Of a stretch of DNA of 19,462 bases, positions 14,969 through 19,462 are shown in pieces; position 1 is the first letter of the stretch; every line of letters begins with the position of its first letter. The DNA is taken from the NCBI GenBank assembly GCA_934215405.1, contig CAKPZU010000024.1:1-19462 (forward strand), given 5' to 3'. Source of the stretch: an uncultured Bacilli bacterium (GTDB lineage Bacteria; Bacillota_I; Bacilli_A; RFN20; CAG-631). Under the pieces are notes generated by a model. It was not told the origin of the DNA. It did not search any database and saw only the letters and a program-made list of their open reading frames with translations. Position numbers and translations under genes: made by a program.

Positions 14969-15619
14969 TTAATTGCTTTCTTTAATAAAATTAATTAAGG
15001 TTCTTATTGAAATAAATATCATTAAGCTAACAATTAAAAAGCTTGAAATGGCTATTAATGTTTGGATGCTTTCAAATGCCTCCTTATTAAATGTCATTAC
15101 TAAAGTGTTTTGTAATGTTAAACTAGATAACAATGAATCCTGTAGCTTTATAGTTTTAAACATTTTTATATTTATTATTGTATATTTTCTTTTTTTAAAG
15201 TAAGCAATTATTGTTGAAATCACTTTAAATGTTGTGTATGTTGCTACCGTAATAGCACTAATCGTTCCATAATTAACTACTCTTTTACCAAATACCATAA
15301 TAGTTACTGGAGCAAACAAAGAAATGTTCATTAAAAGCATGATAATAGCTTGAATAACATTTAACCCCTTGTAAGGCTTATTGTTTTTTCTTTCCTTTAA
15401 TTCATTTACAAAAGCAACAATTCTAATAATGATTAATAAAAAATAATAAACAGAAATTGATATGTTAAATTGTGTTTTATAATAAATACCAATTAATAAA
15501 TTATAAAACGCAAAGAAAATTGTAAATACAAATGAAATGATTGTATTTACAATAAAGCGATATTCATAATCGCTACTATATTTATTTAAAAACTTATTTT
15601 TAAATTTTAGTTTAATCAT
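14969..15619 (-). CDS. Integral membrane protein next to the TetR regulator
   Basis: A 216-residue protein with about five hydrophobic segments, near 24-46, 53-72, 88-110, 119-138 and 188-209, and a basic N-terminus. No named domain was recognised. The segment KLQDSLLSSLTLQNTLVMTF is a polar/hydrophobic loop that I associate with uncharacterised Firmicute membrane proteins, but I cannot name the family. It overlaps the tetR gene by 8 bp and so belongs to the same transcript. It may be a target or partner of the ABC system upstream. A 7-bp hairpin (14961-14977) spans its stop codon. Confidence 0.75.
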   Translation of the reverse strand: MIKLKFKNKFLNKYSSDYEYRFIVNTIISFVFTIFFAFYNLLIGIYYKTQFNISISVYYFLLIIIRIVAFVNELKERKNNKPYKGLNVIQAIIMLLMNISLFAPVTIMVFGKRVVNYGTISAITVATYTTFKVISTIIAYFKKRKYTIINIKMFKTIKLQDSLLSSLTLQNTLVMTFNKEAFESIQTLIAISSFLIVSLMIFISIRTLINFIKESN

Positions 15620-16196
15620 CTTTTTTTATTAAACTCACTAATAAATCTATTATAAAATCAACATCATCGCTACAATCATTTTTAATCCACTCATTAATTA
15701 TAGCTTCAATTCCTTTAATATAAAAACTTACAACATATTTTCTTTTGCTATTATCTAAATTATATCTATCCAAAATTGGATTAATTATATTTTTATATAA
15801 GCCATCAAATTTTTCATGTGATTTCATTATTTTAGGTTTACTTATAGCTACTTTATAAATTTTAGTATTCTTTTTTACATAATTCAAATAAGGAATTAAA
15901 TACTTAGGAGTAATAAAATTTAATTCATCTAAGCTCCCATTTTTTATTTTGTTAAAAGCATCATTATATGTTTCATCAAAGGAATTTAAAAAATTCTTAT
16001 TCATATTTTCTATGCATTCTTCTAATAAATCACTTGTTGATTCATAATGTAAATAAAATGTTGAACGGTTTACTCCGGCTTTTTTACAAATTTCATTTAC
16101 TGTTATATAATCAAAATCCTTTTTTTCAAGTAAAATTAATAATGCTTCATCCATTAACGAAGCGGTATTAAAATATTTACTTTTAAATCTATTCAT
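15612..16196 (-). CDS. TetR/AcrR-family transcriptional regulator
   Basis: The 194-residue protein starts with a TetR helix-turn-helix: LMDEALLILLEKKDFDYITVNEICKKAGVNRSTFYLHYES at about 14-53, with GVNRSTFYLHY as the recognition helix. The rest is a helical ligand-binding domain without recognisable specificity. ATG 16196 is chosen because GGAGG lies about 8 nt upstream; an in-frame ATG at 16223 would add nine residues and overlap the preceding gene. It follows the small membrane protein gene, and with the ABC permease and ATPase genes upstream on the same strand it probably controls this transport module, perhaps in response to a compound the pump handles. That role is inferred from context. 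Confidence 0.9.
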   Translation of the reverse strand: MNRFKSKYFNTASLMDEALLILLEKKDFDYITVNEICKKAGVNRSTFYLHYESTSDLLEECIENMNKNFLNSFDETYNDAFNKIKNGSLDELNFITPKYLIPYLNYVKKNTKIYKVAISKPKIMKSHEKFDGLYKNIINPILDRYNLDNSKRKYVVSFYIKGIEAIINEWIKNDCSDDVDFIIDLLVSLIKKDD

Positions 16197-16212
16197 AATA
16201 CCGCCTCCATTT

Positions 16213-16563
16213 TTAATTTTCAATTATTTTTTTAGCAAGAGTAATAATATCATTTGCATATTTTGCTTTACTATTTTCTAAAATCTTTTTATAAATAGGA
16301 TAATTAATACTTACTCCTATTATTCCAATTATACCTAAAATAATTCCTAAAATGAAGGAAATTGTACTACTTCCTATTACTTTCATAGACATGCACATTC
16401 CTACTCCAATCACTAAAGTCATAATACTTCCAAAGCTATAAGCAAAAATATTTGCTGGCATTTTAGCCTTTTTATCAAGTTTTCTTAAAGCTACAACCTT
16501 TGATGTATCCTTCTTTGTGTATTCGTTTGCTATTGTTTCTGCATAAATTTTATCTGTATTCAT
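16213..16563 (-). CDS. Small two-helix membrane protein
   Basis: The 116-residue protein has a charged N-terminal helix (about 1-35, with YTKKDTSKVVALRKLDKKAK), two membrane segments (about 39-61 and 66-86) and a cytoplasmic tail ending in AKKIIEN. I recall similar uncharacterised proteins beside TetR regulators and FtsX-type ABC transporters in Firmicutes, but this is from memory and not verified. AAGGAG lies 7 nt before ATG, and a candidate promoter lies in the 97-bp gap upstream, so it would be the first gene of a tetR-containing unit. Confidence 0.8.
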   Translation of the reverse strand: MNTDKIYAETIANEYTKKDTSKVVALRKLDKKAKMPANIFAYSFGSIMTLVIGVGMCMSMKVIGSSTISFILGIILGIIGIIGVSINYPIYKKILENSKAKYANDIITLAKKIIEN

Positions 16564-16589
16564 TTTTATCTTCTCCTTTTTACAGCATT

Positions 16590-16617
16590 ATTATAAAAAT
16601 TTAATAGCCTTTAGCAA
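16590..16617 (-). promoter_or_regulatory. Candidate promoter of the small membrane protein / tetR unit
   Basis: Minus strand TTGCTA (16617-16612), a 16-bp spacer and TATAAT (16595-16590), 27 bp before the ATG at 16563. The -35 is weak. Confidence 0.4.
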
Positions 16618-16660
16618 ACGACAAAAAGCAAGAAAATTGTTGGATTGAAATAATTAAGCT

Positions 16661-18946
16661 TTATTCTGCTTTTAAAGCTTCAACCATATTAATCTTTTTA
16701 ACCTTTATTGCTGTAAAGTATGCAACAACTACACTTACAATAAATGTTAAAGCAATAGAAAAAATATATACATAAGGAGCACAAGTAATAGTTAGCTCAT
16801 ATTCAGATGCTAATAGCTTATAAAGCAAAATTAATGATGCATATCCAAGTGGACAACCAAGTATAATACCAATTATTGCTGTAAAGGTATTTTGTGATAT
16901 TAATATAGAGCCAATTTTTTTATCCTTAAAGCCAAGTACCTTTAAAGTTGCAAGTTCACGATATCTTTCGATATAGTTCATTGTTCCTAAATTATATAAA
17001 ACAACAAAGGCTAATAATAATGAAAAGGCTACTAAAAAATAAATCATTAAATTCATAATTTCCATAAATGAATCAAACGTTTTAATTAATTCTTCTCTTG
17101 AGGATAAGGAAACTATTTCATCATTTGTGCTTATGCTATCCTTTTTATTATCGACATATATATTATTAATTTTATAATCTAAATTTAAAAAATCTGCATA
17201 GCCATAAGACATAGTAAATCCATTAGTACTAAATGAAATAATATCAATAATTTCAACCTCATATTTAATAGTTTTTCCATATAATGAAAAGCTAAATTTA
17301 TCTCCAATATTTTTATTTAAGTCTTTGGCCATTCTTTTACAAATATAAACACCATTATTATTTAGTTTTCCTACTGCTTTATTATCTTTTAAAAGTCTAA
17401 CTCTATCATTATTATTATTTAAAAGTGTTAAAACATAAGTAGTTCCATCAACTTTTGTTGCAATGCTACTACTATAATCGCCATTATATTGCTTAACTAT
17501 TTCTAAAGCCCTATTATTAGCTACGTTATCACTTAAAGTAATAGATGTTTCATAATTCATTGCTATATTGTAGTTAGCATCAATATAATCATCCATTGTT
17601 GACTTCATTCCAAATGTGGCAAAAAGAAGTAACGTACAACCTAAAACGCCAAATATTGACATAAATGTTCTAGCCTTATGTCTAAATGTATCCCTTAAAT
17701 TATATCTAGTTGCAAAATTAAGCTTATGAAATAGCTTTGTTTTTTCAATTAGCATATTTTTCATTTTCTTTGGTTCATAAGGCCTTAAAGCATCAGCTGC
17801 ACTTCCTCTTAATTGCTTTTTAACTGATAAATAGCCAATTAATGTTAGGAATAATATAATTGCTATTATTCCTAAATATACAAACCATGGCATGTGAATT
17901 GTCCAATAAGGCATTTCAAAATAAGTACCCATTGAACCATTTGGGCTAAAAATAAATTTGGCTATAGTAAAGCCTAATAATAATCCAATAAATGAACCAG
18001 TAGTTCCTATTACAAAGGCATAGGATGTATAATGCCATAATATTTTTTTGTTTTTAAAGCCTAAAGCTTTTAATATTCCTATTTGAACCTTTTCATTGCT
18101 AGTTATACGATTCATTGTTGTAACCATTGTTAAAATAGCAATTAATAAAAATATAACTGGTAAAACAAGCCCCATAGTTTTACCCTCATCAGATTCACCA
18201 CTTGCTTGATGATATGAATTTACATCATCTTTAGAAACAACTTGTAGCGTATTATTTAAGGCTTCATCAACCTTCTTTGAAAATTCTTCATTATCTAATG
18301 ATGAGATAACATTAATTTGTGGATAATAAACCATATTAAATAAGCTTTTTGATAATTCCTCATAAAAGCTAGGAGTAGTAAAAGCATAGCCAACACGATT
18401 AAAATCTGGCATTAAAGCTCCATTATCTGTATTAATTAAAAATTCACCTGATAAACAAATACCTTCTATTTTTAATTCTTTAGTAATATTTCCATATTTT
18501 AAGGTAATTGTATCACCTATATTGTAATTATTATTTTTAGCATATTTTTCACTAATCCATAAGCCTTTATTATTTGTTGAATCATATTCGTTTCCCTCAA
18601 TTAAAGTAAATGTTGAAACAGTGAAATTTTCACTAACTACAAGCTTTATTAAATCATTTTCTTTTGATTCATTTGTTTCTATACAAGCATATCTACTAGC
18701 TTTACTAACACCATCAATTTTTAAAATTTTATCAACATCATCTTTAGAAAATATTTGCTTATCATTATAGATACGATAATCAGCCAAATTTGTTTCTTCA
18801 AAAAATTTAGTAGTATCCTTATCAATTGAATACCATTCAGCATTAAATCCTGCAAATATTCCAATTCCCAATATAACCATTATAATCATTGAAATGAATT
18901 GGGATTTATACTTAAAAAATGTACGAATTGATTTTTTAAATAGCAT
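16661..18946 (-). CDS. FtsX/MacB-type ABC transporter permease
   Basis: A 761-residue permease with the duplicated FtsX layout. It has an N-terminal membrane helix (about 14-33) and a large extracytoplasmic domain (about 35-250). A three-helix FtsX unit follows (about 259-280, 308-332, 350-373), with the coupling segment NEKVQIGILKALGFKNKKI. A second half then has a membrane helix near 430, another external domain and a final FtsX unit ending in VVAYFTAIKVKKINMVEALKAE, with RELATLKVLGFKDKKI before it. Proteins of this type work by mechanotransmission, exporting peptides, lipids or antibiotics, or handling bacitracin-like compounds. I choose ATG 18946, which is preceded by GGAG and lies just after the ATPase stop; GTG 18955 would overlap the ATPase gene. 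A hairpin (AAGCTTTA/TAAAGCTT, 16656-16680) covers the stop codon. Confidence 0.92.
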   Translation of the reverse strand: MLFKKSIRTFFKYKSQFISMIIMVILGIGIFAGFNAEWYSIDKDTTKFFEETNLADYRIYNDKQIFSKDDVDKILKIDGVSKASRYACIETNESKENDLIKLVVSENFTVSTFTLIEGNEYDSTNNKGLWISEKYAKNNNYNIGDTITLKYGNITKELKIEGICLSGEFLINTDNGALMPDFNRVGYAFTTPSFYEELSKSLFNMVYYPQINVISSLDNEEFSKKVDEALNNTLQVVSKDDVNSYHQASGESDEGKTMGLVLPVIFLLIAILTMVTTMNRITSNEKVQIGILKALGFKNKKILWHYTSYAFVIGTTGSFIGLLLGFTIAKFIFSPNGSMGTYFEMPYWTIHMPWFVYLGIIAIILFLTLIGYLSVKKQLRGSAADALRPYEPKKMKNMLIEKTKLFHKLNFATRYNLRDTFRHKARTFMSIFGVLGCTLLLFATFGMKSTMDDYIDANYNIAMNYETSITLSDNVANNRALEIVKQYNGDYSSSIATKVDGTTYVLTLLNNNNDRVRLLKDNKAVGKLNNNGVYICKRMAKDLNKNIGDKFSFSLYGKTIKYEVEIIDIISFSTNGFTMSYGYADFLNLDYKINNIYVDNKKDSISTNDEIVSLSSREELIKTFDSFMEIMNLMIYFLVAFSLLLAFVVLYNLGTMNYIERYRELATLKVLGFKDKKIGSILISQNTFTAIIGIILGCPLGYASLILLYKLLASEYELTITCAPYVYIFSIALTFIVSVVVAYFTAIKVKKINMVEALKAE

Positions 18947-18948
18947 AA

Positions 18949-19462
18949 TTACCACTCCACTTCATCAATTAAAACTGGATTTGCATTTTCTTTTACACTT
19001 ACAATTTCACCATTTTTTACTTTAATAGTCATATCTCCAATTTTAGCAATATTTTGATTATGCGTTACAATAATTACAGTCTTTTTATAATCCTTGGCCA
19101 TTTTTAATAATAACTTTAAAACTAAAACGCCAGTTTTTGAATCTAAAGCTCCTGTTGGTTCATCACATAGTAAAATTTTAGGATTTTTAGCAAGAGCACG
19201 AGCAATAGATACTCTTTGTTGTTCACCACCTGAAAGCTCACTTGGAAATTTTTTGGCATGATCTAGTAAGCCTACTTCATTAAGCATAGCATTAGCTGAT
19301 AAAGGATTTGTTGAAATCTCCTTTACTAGTGCAACATTTTCATGAATTGTTAATGTTGGAATTAAGTTATAAAATTGAAAAACAAAGCCAATCTTATTAG
19401 ATCTATATGATGCCAATTCATCATCTGAATATTTTTCAATATTTTCATTATCAATAATGATC
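18949..19462 (-). CDS. ABC transporter ATP-binding protein, partial at window edge
   Basis: The frame is open to the right end of the window, so the N-terminus, including Walker A, is missing. Visible parts of a MacB/LolD-type ATPase are SDDELASYRSNKIGFVFQFYNLIPTLT with the Q-loop Gln, the ABC signature LSGGEQQRVSIARAL, the Walker B ILLCDEP, the D-loop GALDS and the H-loop VTHNQ. All catalytic residues in this part are intact. It powers the FtsX-type permease encoded immediately downstream; the permease ATG follows the TAA stop after 2 nt, and its ribosome binding site lies in the last ATPase codons. A Leu codon (TTG) at 19416 is not the real start. Confidence 0.95.
   Translation of the reverse strand, partial: IIIDNENIEKYSDDELASYRSNKIGFVFQFYNLIPTLTIHENVALVKEISTNPLSANAMLNEVGLLDHAKKFPSELSGGEQQRVSIARALAKNPKILLCDEPTGALDSKTGVLVLKLLLKMAKDYKKTVIIVTHNQNIAKIGDMTIKVKNGEIVSVKENANPVLIDEVEW

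Noticed and set aside
14961..14977. Terminator hairpin AGCAATT/AATTGCT
   Set aside because: It overlaps the stop codon of the membrane protein gene and on that strand is not followed by a T run. It may be a weak hairpin only.

Overview
The window looks like a chromosomal segment from a very AT-rich Firmicute of the gut Bacilli / Erysipelotrichia / Mollicutes-like kind. Several things point this way: most genes are extremely A+T-rich, lipoproteins carry LASC or ISSC lipoboxes (one followed by a Ser-rich linker), Shine-Dalgarno sites are AGGAGG-like, TGG encodes Trp and TGA acts as a stop. The organism assignment is inferred from composition and gene content only.

Left part (1-6900, plus strand). 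A compositionally foreign gene (195-1400, clearly richer in G+C) sits between two strong terminators and has its own extended -10 promoter. It encodes an unrecognised protein with hydrophobic segments and a helical/coiled-coil region. Next comes an AAA/DUF4143 ATPase (1652-2941). Its promoter is built into an array of four tandem 23-bp repeats with the core TATTGGTCAGTT. Directly behind the ATPase is a broken Vat/CatB-type acetyltransferase (2959-3511), which lacks its 5' end and has a frameshift at its 3' end. Then follow a TPR-like gene of unknown function, whose best ribosome binding site points at an in-frame ORF that stops at codon 5, and a large Ser-linker lipoprotein (4569-6839).

Middle part (7073-10268, minus strand). 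A five-gene run reads tetR remnant, PAP2 phosphatase, flavin reductase-like protein, ogt, tag. The genes overlap or abut. The two alkylation-repair genes (direct-reversal methyltransferase and 3-methyladenine glycosylase) overlap by ATGA. The first gene, a TetR regulator, is a pseudogene with at least four frame disruptions, yet its promoter, ribosome binding site and candidate operator are intact. A short decayed ORF lies on the opposite strand, divergent from it.

Right part (10269-19462, minus strand). A GH43-type glycosidase has its own promoter. A pyridoxamine kinase is followed by a TIGR04076 protein. A four-gene run consists of yoaP, a membrane protein, a GNAT acetyltransferase and a lipoprotein. 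Last is a transport module: ABC ATPase (cut by the window edge), FtsX/MacB-like permease, small membrane protein, TetR regulator and membrane protein. The ATPase and permease are translationally coupled, and the TetR-containing group starts from a separate candidate promoter.

No tRNA, rRNA, CRISPR array or complete insertion sequence was seen. The most unusual signals are the 23-bp repeat array, the foreign 5' cassette, and two pseudogenes whose reading frames can be rebuilt by eye.
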